Source: Diplonema japonicum (Eukaryota > Euglenozoa > Diplonemea > Diplonemida > Diplonemidae). Taken from it: a stretch of DNA of 64,000 nt. The translations under genes were made by a program, and so were the position numbers. Under the pieces are notes generated by a model that was given only the letters and a program-made list of their open reading frames with translations, was not told the origin of the DNA and made no database searches. Positions 8,285-17,561 of the stretch are shown here, one piece after another; within the stretch, counting starts at the first letter, position 1, and each line of letters starts with the position of its first letter. The stretch is from contig OZ025681.1 of assembly GCA_964019335.1 (NCBI GenBank), positions 1-64,000 on the forward strand, read 5' to 3'.

Positions 8285-9408
8285 TCACACACAACTCCCA
8301 AACAGAGATGTGTGCCCTTTCAATTCAGCATAGTCGACCGGTGTCTCTCCTGTGAAATGCAACGATAAGCAGCTGCATACCAGCCTTGTTCTTAACTGTC
8401 GTATCAGCGCCACAGCCCAGTAGGTGTGCTAAGGTGTCCTTGCAGCCGGAAAAGGCAGCATGATGTAGAGGCGTCTCTCCTTGGTTGTTCTTGGCGTTCA
8501 CCTTAGACCCGTGTTCGAGCAACAGTGTTAGAATCTGCATGCAGTTCTTATCAGCGGCCAGATGCAAAGGCGTCCTGCCATCAACGCCTTTGATGCTAGG
8601 ATCAGACTTGTAGCTGAGAAGCAGATGGACAAGCTCATGATCTTCACAACGTGCAGCCAACATCAAAGAGGAGTCCCCATTCATCAGCGTGACATCAGGA
8701 TTTGCTCCGTTTTCAAGAAGAATTTTCACAACAGAAAGATTCCGTTCCTTGGCAGCAACATACAAAGGCGTACCCTCTGTAAGAGTGGAATGTGGTGTAA
8801 AACATACCCCTATCTCTATCCGGCATGTCAGGATCCGCGCCGTAGCGAAGCAACAACTGCACAACATCTTCGAAGCCACCACCACAAGCAAACTGCAATG
8901 CCGTGTTGTGAAAGCACGTAGCTGGCCGTACGTTGACGTTGACGCCTGTGTCCAAAGCAGAAGCAACACACTGCAGGAGGCCCCTTCCAGCAGCCACGAC
9001 TAAAAGCTCACTCATACTCTTCCGCCTACTCTTGCAAAGATCTGCATCCGCCATCAGACGCAGAACCTCACCATACGTAGCACTATGCTCTTGTACGCTG
9101 TCATCGTCGACAATCCTTTCTACAATATCGCTTGGTATCTTTCCTCCCCATCCCATCTCCGTTAACTTGTACAATGCGCTTGCAGCCTTGCTGAGAGATA
9201 CTTCCAACGTGCTTTGGTCTTCAAAGGGAAATTGGCTGATCTTTCCATCACCTAATTCCCTGCCATCAAAGCTCAGCGAGAACTTTGTCGTTTTCAACTT
9301 AGCCATCTTGGCAATTCTCGCTTTGAGTGCTTCGGTTGTATCGTGCCCTGCAGCATCGATGCAGAGAACTTGCGAAGAAGGTAGAACCACGTGGAGCGCA
9401 ACGGACAT
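8285..9408 (-). CDS. Ubiquitin-like plus ankyrin-repeat protein (3 exons)
   Basis: Joining three exons (9408-8798, 8766-8381, 8349-8285) gives an exact 353-residue frame. Residues 1-75 look like a ubiquitin-like fold (MSVALHVVLPSSQ, then ALKARI, FSLSFDGRELGDG and a hydrophobic end). About five ankyrin repeats follow (TALQFACGGGFEDVVQLLLR, TPLYVAAKERN, TPLHLAADKN, TPLHHAAFSG and a final ETPVDYAELKG). Without removing the two 31-nt introns the ankyrin repeats break mid-unit; with them they join seamlessly. Such proteins usually act as adaptors. The start has a CTCCAG acceptor 12 bp upstream after a pyrimidine-rich run. It is a likely paralogue of the gene at 10007-10843. Confidence 0.88.
8350..8380 (-). 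other. 31-nt spliceosomal intron
   Basis: GTATGC...TTCACAG. Removal joins VKNKAG to ETPVDYAELKG, a normal ankyrin repeat end, and sets the stop at 8285. Confidence 0.9.
8767..8797 (-). other. 31-nt spliceosomal intron
   Basis: GTATGT...TTACAG. Removal joins DRDR to EGTPLYVAA inside an ankyrin repeat. Confidence 0.93.
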
Positions 9409-9491
9409 TATTTAAAAAGCCTGGAGAGAAAACAATTTGAGAGAAGGAGCTTACTTGCAAAAAACTACCTTGCTTAGGGCCGTGTGGTCGG

Positions 9492-9965
9492 TCAGTGTCT
9501 GAAGAGAATCAGCTTCGTGTCAAACGGAATGTCAGTCGTCACCATAAGCAGATGAAATGACACGGTGCGGTGCAACAAGGTAAAAGCCACGAAAAGAGCA
9601 CCCATGGAACGTGCCAGATCAGGTGTAACTGAAGTCGCCTCACAAGCCAAGGAAACAATGTGCTTCAAGGCCTTCGCAATGCTGTCTTGAGACACCAAGT
9701 GCCACCAACCATGAATGTCGCACCTGCCGGATGACATAATACCAGCTACATCTTGCGGGGTGAAGTCTCTAAACTCGCCTGTTATACCCGGTAGTGCCTT
9801 AGCAACAACATTGATAAATAAGTCCTTCACACGCTCTTCACGCAGGCCTATGCTGCGCACACTTTTATCTGCAATACGCGACACCCTCCGCAATATGATC
9901 ATGTCTTCAACACTAGCGTACTCCATTACGTTACATGCTATCTCAGTCAGCAATATGTTTCCCAT
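9492..9965 (-). CDS. F-box-like protein
   Basis: 157 residues. The first 45 (LLTEIACNVMEYASVEDMII followed by LRRVSRIADKSVR) resemble an F-box: two helices with Leu/Ile spacing and a VSR motif. The rest is helical and unrecognised. F-box proteins bring substrates to SCF ubiquitin ligases; with two ubiquitin-like/ankyrin genes on either side, a shared ubiquitin-related role is possible but inferred. The start is well supported by CCTCACTCATCCTGTAG ending 3 bp before the ATG. Only about 40 bp separate it from the upstream gene's stop, as expected in a polycistronic unit. Confidence 0.55.
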   Translation of the reverse strand: MGNILLTEIACNVMEYASVEDMIILRRVSRIADKSVRSIGLREERVKDLFINVVAKALPGITGEFRDFTPQDVAGIMSSGRCDIHGWWHLVSQDSIAKALKHIVSLACEATSVTPDLARSMGALFVAFTLLHRTVSFHLLMVTTDIPFDTKLILFRH

Positions 9966-9996
9966 AACCTACAGGATGAGTGAGGGGCAAAACAAC
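9966..9996 (-). promoter_or_regulatory. Candidate trans-splice acceptor
   Basis: A T/C-rich run (GTTTTGCCCCTCACTCATCC) ends in TGTAG 3 bp before the ATG at 9965, in a gap of about 40 bp between two genes. This is the clearest such site in the window. Confidence 0.6.
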
Positions 9997-10006
9997 GAGA
10001 AACTAA

Positions 10007-10843
10007 TCACCTGCCAATATCATTGCACATCTCTTCGAGCCACGTACCGCTATCAGCACCTGCAGAAAGCAAGACACGGGCCACGTCCCTATGGTTCCTA
10101 ACTGCTGCGTGATGCAAGGCAGTACAATATGAGTCATCACAATAGTTCACGGCCGCACCTGCACGCAGCAGAGAGCGGACAGAATCGGGCCTAGGAAAGA
10201 TACAGGCCTCTATTAGGAGTGATTTTTTCGTGAGTGAGTTAATATAATTCGGGTCAGCGCCTGCGTTAAGGAAGAGCTGCACTACAGCATCGTCTTGAGC
10301 GCCTGGCCGGTTCATCAGGAGCAAAGAGAGGAACGCAGGGTGGGGCGTAGCACCTGCCTCAATTAATAATTGAGAAATCTCGAAGTCCCCTTTCTCTGAT
10401 GCAATTCCGAGGGGTTTACTAAGATCCAGCTCAATATCAGTGTCGACAATTGTCCTGCATATGTCAGTCTTTCCAAGTTCTGCTGCGAGCATCAGTGGGG
10501 AAGACAACCTGAAGTCAGCAGCATCAATGTATAGCTTGACTAGGCCTTCGTTACCGCATCGAATAGCTTGTTTGCAGCCGGCAAGGGTTATGTCCCTACC
10601 TGCCTCGGTAAGAGCCATACGCGCCCTGTGTTTTTTCGACATGTCAGCAACCAGTGCCGTGTGTGAGACACATGTCATCAGTCAGCAATTGCCCATCTAC
10701 AACGAGATCTACAGCATCCCTGTTCAAGTTAAGCAATGTACACGCGTCTTCAGACTTTCCAACGAGCAGTTTTCCTCTACTTCTATCTGCTCCACCTCTG
10801 AGCACGGGACGCCTCTACACCTAACATATACAGTAACAGACAT
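10007..10843 (-). CDS. Second ubiquitin-like plus ankyrin-repeat protein, exon structure unresolved
   Basis: The N-terminus (MSVTVYVRCRG, then ENCSLESLKTRV) mirrors the ubiquitin-like start of the gene at 8285-9408. Downstream in another frame come VDLVVDGQLLTDD, still ubiquitin-like, and then about 200 residues of ankyrin repeats (LMLAAELGKTDICRTIV, LGIASEKGDFEISQLLIEAG, ALHHAAVRNHRDVARVLLSA). Linking these needs one or two introns between 10600 and 10740; a 35-nt GT...TAG interval containing CTTAAC (ending near 10692) and a 46-nt interval ending at CACAG are candidates, but I could not choose. A possible 37-nt intron near the end would shorten the C-terminus to SGD. The start has CACAACAG 3 bp upstream. 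Confidence 0.65.
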
Positions 10844-11584
10844 ATCCTGTTGTGAGCGTTCTTCATAAGGTACAACAGAATATAATAAACAAAAGGAAGG
10901 GGGCACAAAAAAAAAGGGGAGGCAACATAAGTAAGTTCTCTATATTCGCAGGGGATCTCCGACACAAGGTAACGGGGTCGCAAACGCAGATACCTTTCAT
11001 ACAAGATAAGTAAATACCCCAAAGGCATCTCGTGTTGCGTTTATAATGAAATAAGACACAGTAACCTTGCAGGAGCTTGGGCCAGACTGAAAGGGAGGAA
11101 CAGGAAGAAATAAAAAAAAAGCCAAGCCATGCAGCTCTGCTGCGTTCGTCTCAGACTTCTGCTTTCTGTGGAAGATGTGCCACAACATAATTGTTCCAAA
11201 ATAAAAAATCATTTCATTAAAGAAATTCTGACGCTCGCAATCTGTGCACTGAATGAAGTGAACCACAAGGACTCGAACGTCATAAGAAAAAAAAAACAAC
11301 AAAAAAAAGAAGAAGAAAAAAGAAAAGAAAAGGACGCAGGACGTGTGTAAGGAGAAAAGATATTGTTGGTAATAAAGAAAAAAAGATGAAGTACGCAGAA
11401 GGCAAGCAAACACGCAGCACTCTACTACTGTATCGATTATGGAGTTGATCACCACTAAGGTCTTAGGAGAAAGTAGTGTATAAGAAAACGCACTGTCCAA
11501 GAAAAGTTAAAAGAAACTAGGAAGAAGAGACGTTTGAAATCACGATGCATGCCACATAAAATAAAAGCTGCACTACCTACCGCA
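10844..11584. other. AT-rich intergenic region
   Basis: Purine-rich on the plus strand with A-runs. The minus strand has a 167-codon open frame rich in Phe/Leu/Ser, a by-product of T-rich sequence, which I reject as a gene. It probably holds 5' and 3' untranslated and intercistronic sequence. Confidence 0.6.
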
Positions 11585-13033
11585 CTATTCGGCAAGCAAC
11601 TCCGTGTAGTCTGCATTCAAAGCGCCCATCTCAGCCATCTGCGTGGTGGGCCCCTCTTCGTCGACCACCACCTCTTTCACAGGCCCTTCGCTCTTATCGG
11701 GGCCGAGCTGGCACCACGTCCCTGCCTCCTCGATGTCTTTCTTATAGTGCAGCCTCAAGAAAAACCCGAAGCCAATAACGAGCAAAACAAGAGCAGCGGC
11801 ACCGAAACCTGCGTACAACATGTCATGCGATGCTTTGTCCTTATGTGGAAATGTGGGTGTAGGGGTGTGTGGTGGCGTGGGCTCCGGTGTGGGGGCTAGT
11901 GTGGGTGGCGCCATGGTAACAAGACCAGGGCTGTACAGTTCCATCACACCTGAAGACAACAACTGGCTATCCGTTAGCACGCTTAAAGAAACATTCAGAT
12001 CTTTGTAGATGCAGGCCTGCAGGCGTGTGAAGTTAAATGAAAAAGCAGCTGGTCCTATGGCCTCGTATCCGTACACCTCGACCTCCCACAGTTCGCACCC
12101 TGTGACGTTATAAGTAACATCGAAATCTTGCCACGCAGGTGTGCTCCATCGCACAGGCCCCAGGTCGTCACGAACCTGCACTTCGCACTTCCATGTGTCC
12201 CGAGTCAGGTTTGTGCACAATGCGGTGCTCCCGTCTGTCGGCTTGATTTTCGGCGGTAGTGGTGCCACATTAGAGAGGCCCATATTCACACGGGGCCCTG
12301 CCACCCATGTCCCGCCTGAGAAGTGCTGGACCTCGTAGGCAAGTTTCAGATTGTCGACAAGGCCGACGGGTAGTGTGTACTGAAACTCAGTGAAGTAGTG
12401 AGTCACAGGTGGTGTCCACGTGTCCCCAGAAGCTGTTCCCGTCTTGGTGTCCAGGAAGGTCACCCTGCTGATATCGTTGCTGGCGTTGAAGAATGTGAAC
12501 TTAGAGGTGTAGGTCCCCTGGTGCCCAGAGTAAGCAGTGCATTTCACAATGTCCCGAAGTGCCGCTTGCTCGATGCCAGGGCATGTGAGATTCAAGAGGA
12601 TGTTTGTTTGAAGCCCCGCCGAGGAGTAGTCAATGAAGTTGAGCGTGACATTGTTCTCAACGCTGCGTACAGTCACATTGGAGATACAGCCCCTGTCGCG
12701 CATAATGAACACAAAGTCAGTGTCGCCTTTGCAGTCCGAGCCAGGTGGCTGCGTGGCGTTCACCCATGAAAGCGTCGACAGAGTACCGTAGTCACAATCA
12801 CCCACAAGAAGCTGCACCTCAGTTACTCCTGCGTGACAGTATCCCAGCTTTCCGGCGCATGAGTTATTGCAGCTGCCAAGATGCACATCAACATAGCTGT
12901 CCTTACGTCGCACAATATCACTGCACCTCACCTCACCATTGTATCCGGAGCACGAGAAGCTGTCTGCCCCATCGCGCAGCCTCATCAGGTGTGGAACAGC
13001 ACTGAGAGTGCTTATTACTGCAAAAATAAACAT
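11585..13033 (-). CDS. Type I membrane glycoprotein, unknown function
   Basis: Single-exon protein of 482 residues. A signal peptide (MFIFAVISTLSAVPHLM) is followed by a Cys-rich, heavily N-glycosylatable ectodomain to about residue 375, a short Pro/Thr stalk (PTLAPTPEPTPPHTPTPT), one TM helix (residues about 403-426, AGFGAAALVLLVIGFGFFL) with a basic stop-transfer, and a roughly 55-residue acidic tail. I recognise no domain. The layout is that of a cell-surface receptor or coat protein. The ATG is preceded by TTTGCTCTTTAG with 3 bp spacing. Confidence 0.85.
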   Translation of the reverse strand: MFIFAVISTLSAVPHLMRLRDGADSFSCSGYNGEVRCSDIVRRKDSYVDVHLGSCNNSCAGKLGYCHAGVTEVQLLVGDCDYGTLSTLSWVNATQPPGSDCKGDTDFVFIMRDRGCISNVTVRSVENNVTLNFIDYSSAGLQTNILLNLTCPGIEQAALRDIVKCTAYSGHQGTYTSKFTFFNASNDISRVTFLDTKTGTASGDTWTPPVTHYFTEFQYTLPVGLVDNLKLAYEVQHFSGGTWVAGPRVNMGLSNVAPLPPKIKPTDGSTALCTNLTRDTWKCEVQVRDDLGPVRWSTPAWQDFDVTYNVTGCELWEVEVYGYEAIGPAAFSFNFTRLQACIYKDLNVSLSVLTDSQLLSSGVMELYSPGLVTMAPPTLAPTPEPTPPHTPTPTFPHKDKASHDMLYAGFGAAALVLLVIGFGFFLRLHYKKDIEEAGTWCQLGPDKSEGPVKEVVVDEEGPTTQMAEMGALNADYTELLAE

Positions 13034-13196
13034 TTTCTAAAGAGCAAACCTGAAGACCATGCGCAGTAGGATATAATATAATAAATGAAAAGTAAGATGT
13101 TTATAACTCCCAAACCCATGTTAAAATCTGCAATCGAACGAGCACACGAACAGGATAGACCTAGTCCATAGAGGGCTTCGTAGGTTGTGTTCATGC

Positions 13197-13598
13197 TTAT
13201 AATTTGCTGAGACTTTTAATTTCTGCCTTTTTACGAATTTCAGCCTCCCATTCTTTTCCGTTGAACTGGTTGGTGGTAATATGCAGCAGCTTAGTGTCCT
13301 CACGGGAGAGGCAGCGGACATTGAGTGCCCTGCCGTCAGGATTGCTTCGGGGGGTATAGAAGGACTGGACGCCACAGGTTGAGCAGAATGTGTGCTTTGC
13401 CTGATGAGTGTTGAAGGTGTAGGTGGTGAAAGCCGACGGAGACGTCAACAGCGTGAAATCCTTGCTTGGGATGATGATGTGATCGTTGGCCTTCATGTCA
13501 CAGACACTGCAGTTGCACACCCACACCACGCATGCCTCCGGGACAGTGGCCACCCACTTCACCTTCCTACAATGACAAGAACCCGTCACTTGAAGCAT
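13197..13598 (-). CDS. CENP-V/Gfa-type zinc-binding protein
   Basis: 133 residues, the usual length for a single Gfa (glutathione-dependent formaldehyde-activating, Mss4-like) domain. Zinc ligands are in the expected places: GSCHCRKVKW, CNCSVC and HTFCSTCGVQSFYTP, then NVRCL. In animals the related CENP-V is a centromere/microtubule protein; most homologues are small enzymes or of unknown function, so no function can be fixed here. The start is the first Met before GSCHC; unlike other genes it has no obvious acceptor next to it, and a GTAAGT just upstream leaves room for a missed 5' exon. Confidence 0.85.
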   Translation of the reverse strand: MLQVTGSCHCRKVKWVATVPEACVVWVCNCSVCDMKANDHIIIPSKDFTLLTSPSAFTTYTFNTHQAKHTFCSTCGVQSFYTPRSNPDGRALNVRCLSREDTKLLHITTNQFNGKEWEAEIRKKAEIKSLSKL

Positions 13599-14410
13599 GT
13601 TATGTTGAAACTTACGTGAATGGTTTGCAGAAAACCCGAAATAAAGAATAGAGTGGGAGTGACCAATACAACAATTACATACACCCGTTGTTTGTCATCT
13701 ACCAAAAACCAAGGCAGGGAATCATTGTCTTAAGAGCTTATGCAACATCTATGGCCTGGGTAGTATTGGTCTTTTGTATCGATACCGAAGAAAATAATTA
13801 AAGTCCCAAAAGAAGTAAAATGGAGCAATCTCCCTCTACCTCTCTGGTCACGCCCCGTATGAATAAAAACCTTTCTTTATTTTATTTGCTTAGAGTTCCG
13901 TTTGTTGTTCAATCTAAAGAAGTCCCGGAGGGAGAGAGGGAAAATAAAGTCAAATTCGCCACTCCAAAAAGGGGTAATTACTGGGAGGGGGACAAGATTC
14001 GGCAATCGTGATTAAGGTAGAAGTCATCGGAAATTCAGTGAGAAATCCTTTTCTTAAGAACAATCTTTCTTCTTTTGCAACTGCTCATCTGGTTGAGCGA
14101 AGCAAGTTAATGTCGCAAACCGTAGCCTACAGCAGCAGCCGCCCCTTTTTTCTCTTCTCCTTTTCTTTCTATTTGCGTCTTTCTTTCTTAACATTTCTTT
14201 CTTTCATTTCAAAAGAAAAATAAAGCACACCACGTAGGTGTTTACACTAAACAACAAACAAACAAAAATAAAGCAAGTTACGATACCTATTATCACCTGC
14301 CGCCCCGTCCTCCCCCCCCACCCCTTTGTGGATTTCCCCCGCTGGTGTAAGAAGAAAAGGGAAGCATGACAAAAGAGGATTGGGAAAAACCTTCTCTACA
14401 CAAACTCGAA
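13599..14410. other. Intergenic, no gene recognised
   Basis: About 810 bp of AT-rich sequence with only short, low-complexity open frames on both strands. I see no RNA gene or repeat. Confidence 0.6.
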
Positions 14411-14761
14411 TTAAACCATCGCGTGCTTCATGCAAAAAGGACAGATAACGTACCCCTGCATCGTGTGTAGCTTGTATTGTTGTGATATACCTGACCGACA
14501 ACTGCGGCGTAGTGCTTGGAACAGAAGGGACACTGGTATGGAGCAGTTCCTGCTGGATGTTGCGGAAGCTGCGTCATTGCACCAGGATTAGCTACTGTTT
14601 GCACAGATGTGTACATATTAGGGACCTGCTGCTGCTGCTGTTGAGCTTGCTGCTGCTGCTGTTGAGCCTGCTGCTGCTGTTGCTGCTGTTGTTGCTGTTG
14701 CTGCTGCAACTGTAACTGCTGCTGCTGCTGCTGTTGTTGCTGTTGCTGCTGTTGCTGCTGC

Positions 14762-14836
<75 letters not shown>

Positions 14837-15027
14837 AGTGGCACCTGATAAAACACCATTTGCTGCTGCGGAACGCCTTGAGCCTGCATGCCCTGCACAA
14901 CCTGCTGCTGCCCCCCTACAGTGTAATACACTCCTTGAGACGGGACCGAAGGATTGCTTACAATCACCTGCTGCGGAACCTGCACTTGCTGCTGTGGCAT
15001 CATTTCAACAGTTCGTGCCGTTGTCAT
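14411..15027 (-). CDS. Poly-glutamine protein with C-terminal zinc ribbon (2 exons)
   Basis: Exons 15027-14491 and 14455-14411 give 193 residues. The N-terminus is rich in Gln, Val and Pro, and residues about 64-132 are an almost pure Gln tract. The C-terminus carries YQCPFCSKHYAAVVGQ and, after the intron, GYVICPFCMKHAMV, a CxxC-x17-CxxC zinc ribbon ending right at the stop. Without removing the 35-nt intron the second CxxC is lost. Gln-rich tracts with a zinc ribbon suggest a regulatory or condensate-forming nuclear or RNA-binding protein, but this is inference. CCTAG lies 9 bp before the ATG. The upstream gene's stop is only 76 bp away. Confidence 0.82.
14456..14490 (-). other. 35-nt spliceosomal intron
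   Basis: GTATAT...GATGCAG, phase 0. It joins VVGQ to GYVICPFC, completing the zinc ribbon. Confidence 0.93.
14628..14836 (-). repeat. CAG/CAA trinucleotide tract (poly-Gln)
   Basis: A mixed CAG and CAA run of about 69 codons, almost uninterrupted. The mixed codons should slow repeat-length change compared with pure CAG. Its reverse complement gives the poly-Leu frames seen on the plus strand. Confidence 0.97.
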
Positions 15028-15103
15028 ATAGTAACCCTAGGATGTTGTGTATTGTTCAGCTGCTTCCGGCACAATGCACTGGGAAAGATGGGCATGTAAA
15101 TGC

Positions 15104-16591
15104 TCATACGTTGCCAAGACTTTGTCTCCTCTCACGAGCATTTGAGGAAACTATAAGCCCTTTTCGCGGAAGAAACTCTAACAGCCCATGGAACTCATCC
15201 TCTTCCTGCGACTGGTTCGCTACTGTACGTACTGGCGGCACATATCCTAAGTAGTGATCATACAACTTCTTGTCCATCTCTGCGTTTCGCCCTCCGTCGG
15301 GCCTCTTCCCTCCCTGCTGCAATCGCTTACCATTATCGTCTGCAACAAAAGGAACAAACTTGGTCGGCGGGCGGGGCTTGGGAGCACCCGAGTGCGACGC
15401 TTCACGAGACGTACGTAGCAACTCTTTCGGAATAGCGAGCTGGTTCAAAACACTCAGGACATGTGCGCCCGCGTGATCGACGTCCACAGCATGTTGCCAC
15501 TCGTTCAGCGACATCCGCTTTGTGGGTGAACCATTGCGTACCATACCGAGCCGCATCCGGGAGGCCTTTGCTGTGTTCGGCCGTGCATACATCCTGCGGT
15601 ACTGTTCCGCCACAGGGTGGTGACGGACGCACCGACCCCCCTGCTTCAGGGACTGGCTCGCTGCAGCCCTCGGCCCGTCTTCACCTATTCGTAACCTCTT
15701 GTGCTTATCGCTTTTGTCAACTTTCTCAATGACTGCCTCTTTCATTCCCTCCCCATCACAAGCATAGCCCTTCACTCCCGCAGAGGGAAGTATCGCTTGT
15801 GTCCTCACCGTCGATCGTCGTTTGCCCCGCCTTGTTGGGCTGTGGGAACGGTTTAAAATTGTATGCATCCGGGCAAGCCCGTCGCTGAGACCAACACCAC
15901 GCCTGTGCTTCTTGCTAACCTCCGCTGACCTTATCATACTGCACACGGAAACGACGTACTCAAGTGTGTCACGTGCAGTGGGGCATGACCTTCGGTAATA
16001 TTCAACTGACCTGATCCGTGTCCCACTCGGCGAGATACCGTTAAGTATTCGCTCCTTCCTTTGTAGCACAGACAACAACACAGCATGCGGCACAGAGTGC
16101 TTGCCTCGTAGCTCTTTCAGCAACTCTTCGGTGTGTTCTACTTGCCAGTTAAGCGAAGCGCAATACTCCCGTACATCATCCACAGATATGCTGTCGTCAA
16201 GTGCTGTTTCCTGATCAGTATCGTGAAATAAGTCTTCAAATGTTGCGGCATTCACCTCTCCCTTGTAGCGCAGCCCGTAGGAATCGAGCACGGTCGAGAT
16301 CTTGTGGAGACTCCCCCCCACCGCGCGGAATGCTAAGATCTCTTCCTCACTATGGTTTGCGTAGTGCCTGTTTTTCTCATCTTCCATAAGTCGCAAGAAC
16401 CCCTCGTACGTTAGACGTGGCCCGTTCAAGTACTGCGCATAGTCAGCTTCCCCGACAGGGATGACATTGCACATCAGAAGAAGTGCTTCTATCTGGTGCA
16501 CCGTAGTGATCTCACGCCTTGATGCCACCAGCCGTCCCCAAACCTCCGTTATTTTCCGTAGGTCATCCTTTGTGAGCTGCACCATCTGCAC
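15104..16591 (-). CDS. Basic protein with degenerate EF-hand-like N-terminus
   Basis: Single exon, 495 residues, no TM segment or signal peptide. Residues 1-80 are helical with spacing like a calmodulin-type EF-hand pair (LTKDDLRKITEVWGRL, then LTYEGFLRLMEDE), but the Ca-binding loop acids are missing; another helix pair ending TFEDLF follows near residue 120. The middle and C-terminal parts are rich in Arg, Ser and Pro and look disordered. The overall plan resembles EF-hand regulatory proteins of flagella or cytoskeleton, but I recognise no family. A CAG triplet directly before the ATG, and AAAACAG 6 bp upstream, are candidate acceptors. Confidence 0.75.
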   Translation of the reverse strand: MQMVQLTKDDLRKITEVWGRLVASRREITTVHQIEALLLMCNVIPVGEADYAQYLNGPRLTYEGFLRLMEDEKNRHYANHSEEEILAFRAVGGSLHKISTVLDSYGLRYKGEVNAATFEDLFHDTDQETALDDSISVDDVREYCASLNWQVEHTEELLKELRGKHSVPHAVLLSVLQRKERILNGISPSGTRIRSVEYYRRSCPTARDTLEYVVSVCSMIRSAEVSKKHRRGVGLSDGLARMHTILNRSHSPTRRGKRRSTVRTQAILPSAGVKGYACDGEGMKEAVIEKVDKSDKHKRLRIGEDGPRAAASQSLKQGGRCVRHHPVAEQYRRMYARPNTAKASRMRLGMVRNGSPTKRMSLNEWQHAVDVDHAGAHVLSVLNQLAIPKELLRTSREASHSGAPKPRPPTKFVPFVADDNGKRLQQGGKRPDGGRNAEMDKKLYDHYLGYVPPVRTVANQSQEEDEFHGLLEFLPRKGLIVSSNARERRQSLGNV

Positions 16592-17561
16592 CTGTTTTGA
16601 TACTGACTATCGGGAAAGAAATATAGCATAAAACTGCCGGAGAGGTGTCAGCGGCAGCAATTACCCAATATCTAGACAATCGTATGCATCAAAGAAAAAG
16701 AGTCTCATGCATTTCACCAAAAGAGTAGCTCGTATGGCGTGCAAGAGAGTGAATACTTATAAAGACTTGACTTCTAAAAAAGAAATAGAAGTATTTCATG
16801 CACGAGTGCTGTATTCGTGCAGTTTAAAGCGACGCGTGTAAAAAAGAAAAAAGATAATAACTATGATGAGAGAAGCATTAGCAACTGCGGTCTGATTCAG
16901 AACAGGCATATTTTCGTTGACACATTCGGTACAGAGCATGCTCTGCAACATAAAATAAATGGAATATTAAGAATGAGGGAGGTGCTTCGACGCCGCCTGC
17001 CATCATCTCTGTTGGCAAAACTTCAAATGCGTTCAAATGACAAAAGTTAAACTGTGAGGTCAAACAGAATACTCGGCTTTGAGTTAGTATTCTTGGACCC
17101 ATCACTTAGTCTACCACCCATTGTGCTGCTATTAATTGCATTGTGAGGGCAAAAAGTGCACAGTTCCCTCTCACTCTGACGGGAGGTGTCGTGAGACCTA
17201 GGCCCGAAGACCTTGGTCTGCCCCAAAACAAAAAGGGCAGTACAGAAAACTAAACTAAAAAGAAAGCTAAGGATAATAAGAGAGATAAGGATAATAGATA
17301 GCAGGCAAGGCAAGACAAGTCTCGCGCACAGCTTACCAGCGTTGGCCTAATGAAAAGGCTACACCTAAACCGAAAGGCGAGGGATGAGTTGCAGACCGGT
17401 CCTTAAGCGAACCCGGATCGACATCAATGAAACAAAAAGGAGAAGTTCGAAGGTGAAAGGGTACAAACAAAAGGAACACGTAAAAATATCAAACAAGAAC
17501 TCTTGAACCAACACCGACCTGAATTCCCCTTCCGCAAACCCGCAGCTGCACCCTGCATATG
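16592..17561. other. Intergenic, nothing recognised
   Basis: About 970 bp, AT-rich, with scattered short frames on both strands and none with a motif. No RNA gene seen. Confidence 0.6.

Noticed and set aside
9966-10007. 42-nt GT...AG interval as a cis-intron joining the ankyrin and F-box frames
   Set aside because: Joining gives the wrong phase; the AG lies 3 bp before a good ATG, so a trans-splice acceptor fits better.
10997-11500. 167-codon minus-strand ORF
   Set aside because: Phe/Leu/Ser-rich from a T-rich intergenic strand, with no motif and no acceptor site at its start.
14734-15099. Poly-Leu ORF on the plus strand
   Set aside because: Antisense of the poly-Gln CAG/CAA tract.
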